Assembly: GCA_903868285.1 (NCBI GenBank)
Contig: CAIPUP010000265.1
Coordinates: 1-23,319 of the forward strand
DNA from: an uncultured beta proteobacterium
Lineage (GTDB): Bacteria; Pseudomonadota; Gammaproteobacteria; Burkholderiales; SG8-39
DNA length: 23,319 nucleotides
Direction: 5' to 3'
Both the position numbers and the translations under genes were made by a program. The notes beneath the pieces are model-generated. The model saw only the letters and a list, made by a program, of their open reading frames with translations. It did not search any database and was not told the DNA's origin. This document shows, piece after piece, positions 1-6,956 of the stretch; position 1 is the stretch's first letter; the number at the start of each line of letters is the position of its first letter.

Positions 1-41
1 ATCGGCGGCCGGCAGTGCGGACCTGATGCATGGGGGCGGCG

Positions 42-512
42 ATGAACGAGGCTGAGCAGGTAGTGATTTATGCCGATGGCGCCTGCAAGGGCAACCCCGG
101 GCCGGGCGGCTGGGGCGCGCTGCTGACCTGGAACGGACATGAGCGTGAGTTGTTTGGTGGCGAGCCGGCCACCACCAATAACCGCATGGAGCTGCTGGCA
201 GTGATACGGGCGCTGGAAGCACTGTCGCGCTCGACCCAGGTCGCGGTATATACCGACTCGCAATATGTGCACAAGGGCATCACCGAATGGCTGTCGGCGT
301 GGAAGCGGCGCGGCTGGCTGACCTCGGATAAAAAGCCGGTCAAGAATGCCGATCTGTGGAAGCAATTGGAGGCACAGGCGGCGCGACATCAGGTGCGCTG
401 GCACTGGGTCAAGGGCCATGCCGGTCATGCTGGCAATGAGCGCGCCGATGCATTGGCGAATCGTGGTGTCGTTAGCGGTGGTGTCGACAGCGGCGCCAGC
501 GCACGCGCTTGA
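42..512 (+). CDS. rnhA: Ribonuclease HI
   Basis: Cytoplasmic endonuclease that cuts the RNA strand of RNA-DNA hybrids, removing primers and R-loops. About 156 residues, matching the family's usual 150-160. The four metal-binding acidic residues are visible: D11 in YADGACKGNPG, E50 in RMELLAV, D72 in YTDSQYV and D136 in NERADALA, with the HAGHAGNE loop carrying the conserved histidine region. An in-frame ATG at 30 would add only four residues (MGAA); I chose ATG 42 because family members begin a few residues before the first beta strand, but neither start has a strong ribosome binding site. The tail after about residue 142 is Gly/Ala/Ser-rich and unconserved-looking. dnaQ follows 46 bases downstream, a pairing known in many proteobacteria. 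Identification is firm; only the exact start is uncertain. Confidence 0.96.
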   Translation: MNEAEQVVIYADGACKGNPGPGGWGALLTWNGHERELFGGEPATTNNRMELLAVIRALEALSRSTQVAVYTDSQYVHKGITEWLSAWKRRGWLTSDKKPVKNADLWKQLEAQAARHQVRWHWVKGHAGHAGNERADALANRGVVSGGVDSGASARA

Positions 513-558
513 GGTAGCTCGATGCAGTGCCTGGAAAAAGTGAAAGGAAATCAATAGC

Positions 559-1320
559 ATGCGTCAAATTGTGCTGGACACGGAGACGACTGGCCTGAAT
601 GCCAAGCTGGGTGATCGGGTGATCGAGATCGCTTGTGTCGAGATGATCAATCGTCGCCTGACTGGCAAGCATTTTCATTGCTATGTGAACCCCGAGCGCG
701 AGATTGATGAAGGCGCGCTCAAGGTACATGGCATCACGCTGGAGTTTCTGGCCGACAAGCCCAAGTTTCAGGATGTGGCGCAATCCTTTGTGGAATATCT
801 CGATGGCGCCGAGCTGATCATCCACAACGCCGCCTTCGATCTGGATTTTCTGAACGAGGAGCTGGCGCGCTTGCAGCTGCCGGACATGGGGCGGCACAGC
901 AGCGGTGTGATCGACACCTTGCGTATGGCGCGCGAGCTGCATCCGGGCAAGCGCAACTCGCTCGATGCGCTGTGCGATCGCTATGGCATCAACAATGCGC
1001 ATCGCACCCTGCATGGTGCTTTGCTCGATGCCGAGTTGCTGGCCGAGGTGTTTCTGGCCATGACCCGTGGCCAGGACAGTCTGGCCATCGAGCTCGGCCA
1101 GCAGGATGCCGCCGAGCGCGCGCGCGCACCAGCCGGCTCGGCTGGCGAAGGCCTGGCGGTGCTGCACCACGAGCGAGGCAGCCTGCAGGTGGTCGTCGCC
1201 GATGCCGAGGAGCTGGCCGCGCATACCGCGCTGCTGGCCGGCATGGCGCGCGAGGCGGGTGGTGCGGCGCTGTGGTTGCGTGAGCCGCCAGCACCGGCCG
1301 AAGTGCAGCCGACGTCCTGA
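559..1320 (+). CDS. dnaQ: DNA polymerase III epsilon subunit (3'-5' proofreading exonuclease)
   Basis: Proofreading exonuclease of the replicative polymerase, DEDDh superfamily, 253 residues (E. coli 243). Exo I is DTETTG with D7 and E9; Exo II is NAAFDLDF with D94; Exo III is HGALLDAELLAEV with H152 and D157, so all five catalytic residues are present. The region after Exo III holds QDSLAI at residues 172-177, where the E. coli protein has its beta-clamp-binding hexapeptide; the final aromatic residue is replaced by Ile. The last 70 residues are Ala/Glu-rich and would be the polymerase-alpha-binding tail by analogy with E. coli. The start at ATG 559 is supported by an AAAGGAAA ribosome binding site just upstream. 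It follows rnhA closely and is probably co-transcribed. Confidence 0.96.
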   Translation: MRQIVLDTETTGLNAKLGDRVIEIACVEMINRRLTGKHFHCYVNPEREIDEGALKVHGITLEFLADKPKFQDVAQSFVEYLDGAELIIHNAAFDLDFLNEELARLQLPDMGRHSSGVIDTLRMARELHPGKRNSLDALCDRYGINNAHRTLHGALLDAELLAEVFLAMTRGQDSLAIELGQQDAAERARAPAGSAGEGLAVLHHERGSLQVVVADAEELAAHTALLAGMAREAGGAALWLREPPAPAEVQPTS

Positions 1321-1321
1321 T

Positions 1322-1345
1322 CCGCTGCATAACCCGCTGCATAAC
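1322..1345. repeat. Perfect 12-bp tandem repeat after dnaQ
   Basis: Two exact head-to-tail copies of CCGCTGCATAAC (1322-1333 and 1334-1345), starting just after the dnaQ stop codon. The following bases (CG) do not continue a third copy. No function is apparent; it may be a slippage product in the intergenic region. Confidence 0.8.
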
Positions 1346-1381
1346 CGCCATCAGCGTTTGTGTTGGGGCGTGACGGGTTTC

Positions 1382-1465
1382 ATGGCAAGATTGCGGGCTT
1401 GTTTTTTGCTGTTGCTGATGCTGTCAGGTTGCACCGTTCAACATGTTGCGGATGACTTTTCATGA
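1382..1465 (+). CDS. Putative 27-residue lipoprotein micro-ORF
   Basis: A short frame of 27 codons. The peptide starts MARLRACFLLLLMLSGC: a basic n-region (two Arg), a leucine-rich core, and a lipobox LSGC with the cysteine at residue 17. A mature peptide would be only eleven residues (CTVQHVADDFS). If made, it would be lipidated at C17 after signal peptidase II cleavage. Its stop TGA (1463-1465) overlaps the ATG (1462) of the acyl-CoA ligase as ATGA, so the two could be translationally coupled; the ligase start has no clear ribosome binding site of its own. The micro-ORF's own site is weak (GACGGG about 6 bases before the ATG). It may be a real small lipoprotein, a coupling leader, or chance. 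The match to a lipobox and the exact overlap favour something real. Confidence 0.5.
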   Translation: MARLRACFLLLLMLSGCTVQHVADDFS

Positions 1466-3114
1466 CCCAATCGGCTTCCTCCTCTCCCTACGCGCGTGAC
1501 CTGGATCGCAATGCGGCCAATTACGCGCCGCTGACCCCGATCTCCTTTCTCGAGCGCGCCGCCAGCGTTTATCCGGATCGCTTGGCTGTGGTGCATGGCC
1601 CGCGCCGCTACAGCTGGCGCGAAACCTATGCCCGCTGCCGTCGTCTGGCCTCGGCGCTGGCAGGCAAGGGTATCGGCGTTGGCGACACGGTTGCAGTCAT
1701 GCTGGCCAATACGCCGGAAATGTATGAATGCCATTTCGGTGTGCCGATGACCGGCGCAGTGCTCAATGCCCTGAACACGCGGCTGGATGGTGAATCGATT
1801 GCCTTCATGCTCGATCACGGTGAAGCCAAGGTGCTGATCGTGGATCGTGAGTTCTCCCCCACCATCAAGGCGGCGCTGGCGCTATGCAAGGCCAAGCCCT
1901 TGGTCATTGATGTCGATGATGCGCAGTGGAGCGGGGCTGGCGAGCGTTTGGGTCAGCAGGATTACGAAGCCTTCATCGCTGGTGGCGATCCGGCGCATGC
2001 CTGGCGCACCCCCGAGGATGAATGGGAGGCGATTGCGCTCAATTACACCTCGGGTACCACCGGCAATCCGAAAGGGGTGGTCTACCACCATCGTGGCGCC
2101 TATCTGAATGCGGTGTCCAATGTCATGGTGTGGGGTATGCCGCAACATGCGGTCTATCTCTGGACCTTGCCGATGTTCCATTGCAACGGCTGGACCTTCC
2201 CCTGGTCGGTGGCAGCGATGGCCGGTACCAATGTCTGTCTGCGCAAGGTTGATCCGGCGTTGGTCTTTGAGGCCATCCGGCAGCACAAGGTGACGCATTA
2301 CTGCGGCGCGCCCATCGTGCATTCCACCCTGATCAATGCCCCGGATAGCCTGAAGCAGGGCATCAGTCACAAGGTGCATGCGATGGTGGCAGCGGCGGCA
2401 CCGCCGGCCTCGATGATCGAGGGCATGGAGCGCATGGGCTTCGAGCTGATTCATGTTTATGGACTGACCGAGGTCTATGGTCCGGCCTCGGTCTGTGCCA
2501 TTCAGGAGGAGTGGTCGGCGCTGGACATCACCGGCCGTGCCGAACGCATGGGCCGGCAGGGTGTGCGCTACCACCTGCAGGAAGGCTGCACCGTGATGAA
2601 TCCCGAGACCATGCAGCAGGTGCCAGCCGATGGCGAGACCATGGGCGAGATCATGTTTCGCGGCAACATCACCATGAAGGGCTACCTGAAGAATCCCAAG
2701 GCGACGCAGGAGTCATTCGCTGGCGGCTGGTTTCATACCGGCGATCTGGCGGTGCTGCAGCCTGATGGCTATGTCAAGATCAAGGATCGCTCCAAGGACA
2801 TCATCATCTCCGGTGGCGAGAACATTTCTTCGCTGGAGGTGGAGGATGTGATCTACCGCCATCCGGCGGTGCTGGCTTGCGCGGTGGTGGCAACACCAGA
2901 CCCGAAGTGGGGAGAGACGCCCTGCGCGTTTGTGGAACTCAAGCCCGGTGCCAGTGTCAGTGAACAGGACATGATCGCGCATTGCCGCAAAGGCCTGGCG
3001 CATTTCAAGTGTCCGCGCAAGGTCATCTTCTGCGAGTTGCCGAAGACGTCGACCGGCAAAATTCAAAAGTTTGTATTGCGTCAGCAGGCCAAGTCGGCCG
3101 AGGCGATCGAATGA
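1462..3114 (+). CDS. Acyl-CoA ligase, AMP-forming (short/medium-chain, DmdB/BZO1-like)
   Basis: Activates a carboxylic acid to its CoA thioester using ATP via an acyl-adenylate. 550 residues, usual for the ANL superfamily. Visible motifs: phosphate loop YTSGTTGNPKGV at 195-206, YGLTEVYG from 333, FHTGDLA from 424, the hinge region DRSKDIIISGGENIS, and the C-terminal catalytic lysine K533 in STGKIQK. The N-terminal stretch ANYAPLTPISFLERAASVYPD resembles the branch containing plant peroxisomal BZO1-type ligases and bacterial methylmercaptopropionate-CoA ligase DmdB; this is from memory of family sequences. The substrate cannot be read from sequence. The start overlaps the stop of the preceding micro-ORF. 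A crotonase and Liv-type transporter follow, suggesting it activates the imported acid. Function class is sure, substrate is not. Confidence 0.93.
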   Translation: MTQSASSSPYARDLDRNAANYAPLTPISFLERAASVYPDRLAVVHGPRRYSWRETYARCRRLASALAGKGIGVGDTVAVMLANTPEMYECHFGVPMTGAVLNALNTRLDGESIAFMLDHGEAKVLIVDREFSPTIKAALALCKAKPLVIDVDDAQWSGAGERLGQQDYEAFIAGGDPAHAWRTPEDEWEAIALNYTSGTTGNPKGVVYHHRGAYLNAVSNVMVWGMPQHAVYLWTLPMFHCNGWTFPWSVAAMAGTNVCLRKVDPALVFEAIRQHKVTHYCGAPIVHSTLINAPDSLKQGISHKVHAMVAAAAPPASMIEGMERMGFELIHVYGLTEVYGPASVCAIQEEWSALDITGRAERMGRQGVRYHLQEGCTVMNPETMQQVPADGETMGEIMFRGNITMKGYLKNPKATQESFAGGWFHTGDLAVLQPDGYVKIKDRSKDIIISGGENISSLEVEDVIYRHPAVLACAVVATPDPKWGETPCAFVELKPGASVSEQDMIAHCRKGLAHFKCPRKVIFCELPKTSTGKIQKFVLRQQAKSAEAIE

Positions 3115-3117
3115 GTC

Positions 3118-3140
3118 TGCGGTAATTTCGTAGCACCGCA
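3118..3140 (+). promoter_or_regulatory. Small intercistronic stem-loop between ligase and crotonase genes
   Basis: TGCGGT (3118-3123) pairs with ACCGCA (3135-3140) around an 11-base loop. It has no following T run and is only six pairs, so it is not a convincing terminator. It might affect message stability. Weak call. Confidence 0.25.
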
Positions 3141-3171
3141 AGGTAGTCATGCAGTACCAGGAGGAGGGGAA

Positions 3172-3993
3172 ATGACGGCCATCGCCACAACGCCGCAAAC
3201 GGCGTCCGATGCCGGACAGGATGCGTACCTGCTGCGCCAGCAGCAAGGCGCGGTTGTGACATTGACGCTCAATCGCGGCGCGCGGATGAATCCGCTGTCC
3301 TCGGGTATGTTGAGCGCCATGCAGCAAGCACTGGATCAGATCGCCGGCGATAGCAGCGTGCATGTCGTGGTGCTGGCCGCCTCGGGTAATCATTTCTGTG
3401 CCGGACATGATCTGCGCGAAATGCGCGCCAATCCCGACCAGGCCTGGCAGAGCGCGCTGTTTGCACAATGCAGCCAGTTCATGCTGAGCATGACGCGCTT
3501 GCCGCAACCGGTCATTGCACGGGTGCAGGGCTATGCCGCGGCGGCCGGCTGCCAGCTGGTGTCGATGTGCGATCTGGCCATTGCGGGTGAGCGAGCTGCC
3601 TTTGCCTTGCCCGGCATCCGCAATGGCATCTTCTGCTCGACGCCCGGCGTGGGCGTGGTGCGAAACCTGTCGCGTAAGCGCGCCATGGAAATGCTGCTCA
3701 CCGGCGATATGGTGTCGGCAGCGCAGGCGCTGGACTGGGGCCTGGTCAACCGTGTGGTGCCGGATGCCGAGCTGGAATCGTCCTGCCTGGCATTTGCGCA
3801 GAAGATTGCGGCTTATAGTCCGGCTGTTCTAGGTCTCGGCAAGCGGTTGTTCTATCAGCAAGCTGATCTGGGTCTTGGCGGTGCTTATGAACTCACTGCC
3901 GAGGGCATGGCCTGTAACATGATGTTCGACGATGCCGCTGAGGGCATTGATGCCTTTTTGCAAAAGCGTGCGCCGACCTGGTCTGGCCGCTGA
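3172..3993 (+). CDS. Crotonase-superfamily protein, ECHDC3-like, lacking the usual catalytic glutamates
   Basis: Enoyl-CoA hydratase/isomerase fold of 273 residues. Visible features: the CoA-binding and first oxyanion segment HFCAGHDLRE, the second oxyanion region GYAAAAGCQLV followed by MCDLAIA, and a C-terminal FLQKRAPTW. Where classical enoyl-CoA hydratase has its two catalytic glutamates (Glu144 and Glu164 in rat numbering), this protein has Gln in GCQLV and Gly in FALPGIR. The stretch GIFCSTPGVG and the same substitutions match vertebrate ECHDC3 as I remember it, so it belongs to that branch rather than to canonical hydratases. The oxyanion-hole fold implies CoA-ester binding, but hydration by the standard mechanism is doubtful. 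The start has a strong AGGAGGAGGGG site at 3159-3169. It lies between the acyl-CoA ligase and the transporter ATPases and is probably co-transcribed. The usual label of enoyl-CoA hydratase would be an over-call. Confidence 0.9.
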   Translation: MTAIATTPQTASDAGQDAYLLRQQQGAVVTLTLNRGARMNPLSSGMLSAMQQALDQIAGDSSVHVVVLAASGNHFCAGHDLREMRANPDQAWQSALFAQCSQFMLSMTRLPQPVIARVQGYAAAAGCQLVSMCDLAIAGERAAFALPGIRNGIFCSTPGVGVVRNLSRKRAMEMLLTGDMVSAAQALDWGLVNRVVPDAELESSCLAFAQKIAAYSPAVLGLGKRLFYQQADLGLGGAYELTAEGMACNMMFDDAAEGIDAFLQKRAPTWSGR

Positions 3994-4032
3994 ATGACAA
4001 CCCAACAACTTTTGATTGCACTGGCCGCATGA
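3994..4032 (+). CDS. 12-codon micro-ORF bridging the crotonase and LivG-type genes
   Basis: ATG 3994 directly abuts the crotonase stop (TGAATG), and its own stop (4030-4032) overlaps the ATG of the ATPase gene (ATGA at 4029-4032). The peptide would be MTTQQLLIALAA. The ATPase start at 4029 has no purine-rich ribosome binding site, so terminate-and-restart translation through this frame is a reasonable mechanism. It could also be a chance frame or the remnant of a larger gene. No ribosome binding site for the micro-ORF itself is visible. Confidence 0.3.
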   Translation: MTTQQLLIALAA

Positions 4033-4811
4033 AACCACCCATCATTCTCGAAACCCACGCCTTGGTGCGTGAATTCCGTGGCTTTGTTGCCGTGAACGGG
4101 GTCAATCTCAAGGTGCGACGTGGCGAGATCCATGCCCTGATCGGTCCCAACGGCGCCGGCAAGACCACGGTGTTCAACCTGCTGACCAAATTTCTGACGC
4201 CGACTGCCGGGCGCATCGTTTACAACGGTATCGATATCACCGCCGAGCAGCCGGCGCAGATTGCCCGTCGCGGCATCATCCGTTCTTTCCAGATTTCAGC
4301 GGTGTTTCCGCACCTGAGCGTGCTGGAGAATGTACGCATCGGTTTGCAGCGCAAGTCCGGTAATTCGTTTCAGTTTTGGCGCTCCGAGCGTAGCCTGTCG
4401 CATCTGGATGGACGGGCGATGGAATTGCTCCAAGCGGTGGATCTGGCCGATTTCGCATCGATGACCACCATCGAGCTGCCCTATGGCCGCAAGCGTGCGC
4501 TGGAACTCGCGACCACTCTGGCAATGGACCCGGAGCTGATGCTGCTGGATGAACCGACGCAGGGCATGGGACATGAGGACGTGGACCGGGTCACGGCGCT
4601 GATCAAGAAGGTGGCGGCCAATCGCACAGTACTGATGGTGGAACACAATATGAACGTGGTGTCCTCGATTGCCGACACGATCTCGGTGTTGCAGCGTGGC
4701 CAGGTAATCGCCGAAGGCCCGTATGCCAAGGTGTCGACCGATCCGCTGGTGATGGAGGCCTATATGGGTACGGCGGAGCCGGTGGAGTCGGCGTTGCAGG
4801 GAGCGCACTGA
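4029..4811 (+). CDS. Branched-chain-type ABC transporter ATP-binding protein (LivG family)
   Basis: One of the two nucleotide-binding subunits of a Liv-type importer at the inner face of the cytoplasmic membrane. 260 residues, normal for LivG. Walker A is GPNGAGKT at 39-46 with K45 intact; the Q-loop lies in IIRSFQISAVFP; the degenerate signature is LPYGRKRALELA; Walker B is LMLLDEP with D174 and E175; the switch histidine is H206 in MVEHNM. The insertion after the Q-loop (around residues 110-130) is typical of LivG. The partner ATPase begins one base after this gene's stop codon. The Liv family also carries aromatic and other organic acids, and the neighbours here are CoA-ester genes, so I do not assign leucine transport. 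The start codon lacks a clear ribosome binding site and may depend on coupling from upstream. Confidence 0.94.
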   Translation: MKPPIILETHALVREFRGFVAVNGVNLKVRRGEIHALIGPNGAGKTTVFNLLTKFLTPTAGRIVYNGIDITAEQPAQIARRGIIRSFQISAVFPHLSVLENVRIGLQRKSGNSFQFWRSERSLSHLDGRAMELLQAVDLADFASMTTIELPYGRKRALELATTLAMDPELMLLDEPTQGMGHEDVDRVTALIKKVAANRTVLMVEHNMNVVSSIADTISVLQRGQVIAEGPYAKVSTDPLVMEAYMGTAEPVESALQGAH

Positions 4812-4812
4812 A

Positions 4813-5544
4813 TTGAATTCGAGCATCAATGCCGGTGGTAGCGCCGGCGAATTTTTGCGTGTCACCGATCTGCACGCGTTTTATGGTGAATCGCACATCC
4901 TGCATGGTGTCGACTTCGAGGTGCGTCGCGGAGAAGTTGTGACCTTGCTCGGACGCAATGGCGCGGGTCGCACCACGACCTTGAAATCGATCATGGGCAT
5001 GGTCGGACGGCGCACCGGCTCGATCATGCTCAATGGCAACGAAACCATCGCCATGGCCACCCATCGCATTGCGCACCTGGGGGTTGGCTATTGCCCGGAA
5101 GAGCGTGGCATTTTCTCCAGTCTGTCGACCGAAGAAAACCTGATGCTGCCACCGGTGGTGCGCAGCGGCGGTATGAGTGTGGCCGAGCTGTACGAGATGT
5201 TTCCCAACCTGTCCGAGCGTCGTACCAGTCAGGGCACGCGCTTATCCGGTGGCGAGCAGCAGATGCTGGCGGTGGCGCGCATCCTGCGCACCGGTGCGCA
5301 GTTACTGTTGCTGGATGAAATTTCCGAGGGCCTGGCGCCGGTCATCGTGCAGGCACTGGCGCGGATGATTCAATTGCTCAAGCAAAAAGGCTATACCATC
5401 ATCATGGTGGAACAGAACTTCCGCTTTGCGGCACCGCTGGCCGATCGGTTCTATGTCATGGAGCATGGCCGCATGGTGCAGGGGTTCGCCGCGAATGAAC
5501 TGAGTTCAAAGATGGGCATGTTGCACGAGTACCTGGGCATTTGA
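4813..5544 (+). CDS. Branched-chain-type ABC transporter ATP-binding protein (LivF family), Walker A Lys replaced by Arg
   Basis: Second nucleotide-binding subunit, 243 residues, close to the LivF norm. The start is TTG 4813, supported by CAGGGAG ending 9 bases upstream; a later in-frame TTG at 4855 has no such support. Signature LSGGEQQ at 144-150; Walker B LLLLDE with D168 and E169; and VEQN in place of the switch histidine, which is usual in LivF. Walker A reads GRNGAGRT at 47-54: the invariant lysine is Arg (R53, codon CGC at 4969-4971). The rest of the protein looks intact, so this is a substitution in an otherwise well-preserved gene. I recall Arg in this position in some betaproteobacterial LivF proteins, so it may be a lineage trait. 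The partner LivG-type subunit keeps its lysine. Confidence 0.93.
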   Translation: MNSSINAGGSAGEFLRVTDLHAFYGESHILHGVDFEVRRGEVVTLLGRNGAGRTTTLKSIMGMVGRRTGSIMLNGNETIAMATHRIAHLGVGYCPEERGIFSSLSTEENLMLPPVVRSGGMSVAELYEMFPNLSERRTSQGTRLSGGEQQMLAVARILRTGAQLLLLDEISEGLAPVIVQALARMIQLLKQKGYTIIMVEQNFRFAAPLADRFYVMEHGRMVQGFAANELSSKMGMLHEYLGI

Positions 5545-5588
5545 TTGTGTTGTGCGATGACGCAAAGATGCAGTGACGTGACGACCTC

Positions 5589-5598
5589 AAGGAGGGGG
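5589..5598 (+). promoter_or_regulatory. Strong ribosome binding site fixing the start of the first binding-protein gene
   Basis: AAGGAGGGGG six bases before ATG 5605. The frame is open back to a TTG at 5545, directly after the LivF stop, but this site together with the signal peptide that begins at 5605 shows that the ATG is the real start. Confidence 0.8.
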
Positions 5599-5604
5599 AA
5601 AATC

Positions 5605-6912
5605 ATGCAACGTAAGCACCCGCAGCAACCGCAGCAACCGCAATTTGCAGCAAAGCTATTGGCTGGTCTGGTGGCGATGGCGCTGTGCGCCACGGCCTGG
5701 TCACAGGTGGGTTCGCCTGGCGCAGGCAAAGGCGGCAGTGCGGGTGCGGCAGCCACCAAGGGTGCGCCGCGCATTTCCGGCAATGTGGTGAAGATCGGTG
5801 TGTTGACCGACATGTCTGGCCTGTATGCCGACCTGGGCGGCGAGGGTTCGGTGGTGGCAGCAAAAATGGCCATGGAAGACTTCGGTGGCCGGGTGCTGGG
5901 TCTGCCGATCGAGGTGATAGGCGCAGACCATCTCAACAAGGCCGATGTCGGCGCCAACAAAGTCCGCGAGTGGTACGACACGCAGAACGTCGACATGGTG
6001 ACCGATGCGCTGAACTCGGCCGTGGCCATTGCCATCGGCAAGGTATCGCAGGAGAAAAACAAGCTGGCGATGATTGTCGGGGCTGGTAGCTCGCGTCTCA
6101 GCAACGAGGACTGCAACCTCAACACCATCCACTATGCCTATGACACCTACGCCCTGGGCAACATCTCGGGCAATGCGGTGGTCAAGGCCGGTGGCAAGTC
6201 ATGGTTCTTCTTGACCGCCGATTACGCATTTGGTCATTCACTGGAGAGCGACACTGCCGGCTGGGTAAAAAAATCTGGCGGCGAGGTCAAGGGCGCAGTG
6301 CGGCATCCGCTCAATGCCTCGGATTTCTCGTCCTTCCTGTTGCAGGCGCAAGCCTCCAAAGCGCAGGTGATCGGCTTGGCCAATGCCGGTGGCGACACCA
6401 TCAATGCCATCAAGGCGGCGGTGGAGTTTGGTCTGACCAAAAATCAGACGCTGGCCGGATTGCTGGTGTTCATCACCGATGTCCATTCGCTCGGGCTGCA
6501 GACCACCCAGGGCATGTACCTGGCTGATGGCTGGTATTGGGATCTCAACGATGAGACGCGGCGCTTCGGTAAGCGCTTTTTCGAGCGCACGAAAAAAATG
6601 CCGACCATGGTGCATGCCGGCAGCTACTCCTCCACGCTGCAATATCTGCGTGCGGTACAGGCTACCGGCACTGACGATGCCAGGGTGGTGGTCGACTACC
6701 TGCGCAAAAACCGCATGAACGACTTGTTCCACAAGAACGCCGTGTTGCGTGAAGACGGTCGGGTGGTGCGAGACATGTATCTGATGCAGGTGAAGAAGCC
6801 CTCGGAATCGAAGTACCCGTGGGACTATTACCATGTACGGGCCACGGTGCCAGGCGAGCAGGCCTATCAGCCGATGGCGCAGGGCAAGTGTCCGGCAGTT
6901 AGGAAGTCGTAG
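5605..6912 (+). CDS. Periplasmic substrate-binding protein of a Liv-type ABC transporter, copy 1
   Basis: Type 1 periplasmic binding protein, 435 residues, which captures the ligand and delivers it to the permease. A signal peptide is visible: Gln/Pro-rich n-region with basic residues, hydrophobic core LLAGLVAMALCA, likely cleavage near residues 31-33 (ATA or AWS). The mature part opens with the family segment VVKIGVLTDMSGLYADLGG. Two cysteines, in NEDCN and near the end in GKCP, are shared with the neighbouring paralogue and might pair. The next gene is a close paralogue in the same orientation. Binding proteins with this sequence type serve organic and aromatic acids in several proteobacteria as well as amino acids, so the ligand is left open. 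The n-region carries a 9-bp tandem repeat coding PQQ. Confidence 0.93.
   Translation: MQRKHPQQPQQPQFAAKLLAGLVAMALCATAWSQVGSPGAGKGGSAGAAATKGAPRISGNVVKIGVLTDMSGLYADLGGEGSVVAAKMAMEDFGGRVLGLPIEVIGADHLNKADVGANKVREWYDTQNVDMVTDALNSAVAIAIGKVSQEKNKLAMIVGAGSSRLSNEDCNLNTIHYAYDTYALGNISGNAVVKAGGKSWFFLTADYAFGHSLESDTAGWVKKSGGEVKGAVRHPLNASDFSSFLLQAQASKAQVIGLANAGGDTINAIKAAVEFGLTKNQTLAGLLVFITDVHSLGLQTTQGMYLADGWYWDLNDETRRFGKRFFERTKKMPTMVHAGSYSSTLQYLRAVQATGTDDARVVVDYLRKNRMNDLFHKNAVLREDGRVVRDMYLMQVKKPSESKYPWDYYHVRATVPGEQAYQPMAQGKCPAVRKS
5620..5637 (+). repeat. 9-bp tandem repeat in the signal-peptide coding region
   Basis: Two exact copies of CCGCAGCAA (5620-5628, 5629-5637) followed by a partial third (CCGCAA). 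It encodes the PQQPQQPQ n-region of the first binding protein; the second binding protein has no counterpart. Copy number change here would keep the reading frame. Confidence 0.75.
6775..6827 (+). repeat. 53-bp identity block, copy in first binding-protein gene
   Basis: Identical base for base to 8077-8129 in the paralogous second gene. It lies near the 3' end and encodes MYLMQVKKPSESKYPWDY, including third-codon positions that differ elsewhere between the two genes. It marks the tandem duplication and could be a gene-conversion tract or site of recombination. Confidence 0.85.
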
Positions 6913-6948
6913 TTTTATAAGTTGTTGATTTAATTGAGTTTTTTTAAC

Positions 6949-6956
6949 AGGAGGAG
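6949..6956 (+). promoter_or_regulatory. Ribosome binding site of the second binding-protein gene
   Basis: AGGAGGAG four bases before ATG 6961. It sits at the end of a markedly AT-rich 48-base spacer (6913-6960), which includes a run of seven T at 6939-6945, unlike the GC-rich surroundings. An open leader of this type would favour high translation. Confidence 0.7.

Noticed and set aside
1..29. Possible 3' end of an upstream gene (a frame ending in TGA at 24-26).
   Set aside because: Only seven codons are visible and all three frames end soon, so neither identity nor frame can be supported.
1321..1461. tRNA gene or intrinsic terminator after dnaQ.
   Set aside because: No cloverleaf, no TTCNA box, and no stem followed by a T run; the segment holds only a 12-bp tandem repeat and the micro-ORF.
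3172..3993. Calling the crotonase a DmdD-type methylthioacryloyl-CoA hydratase.
   Set aside because: Both glutamates needed by that enzyme are replaced (Gln and Gly).
5545..5604. TTG start giving a 20-residue longer first binding protein.
   Set aside because: The extra segment is not signal-like, and ATG 5605 has a strong ribosome binding site and a proper signal peptide.
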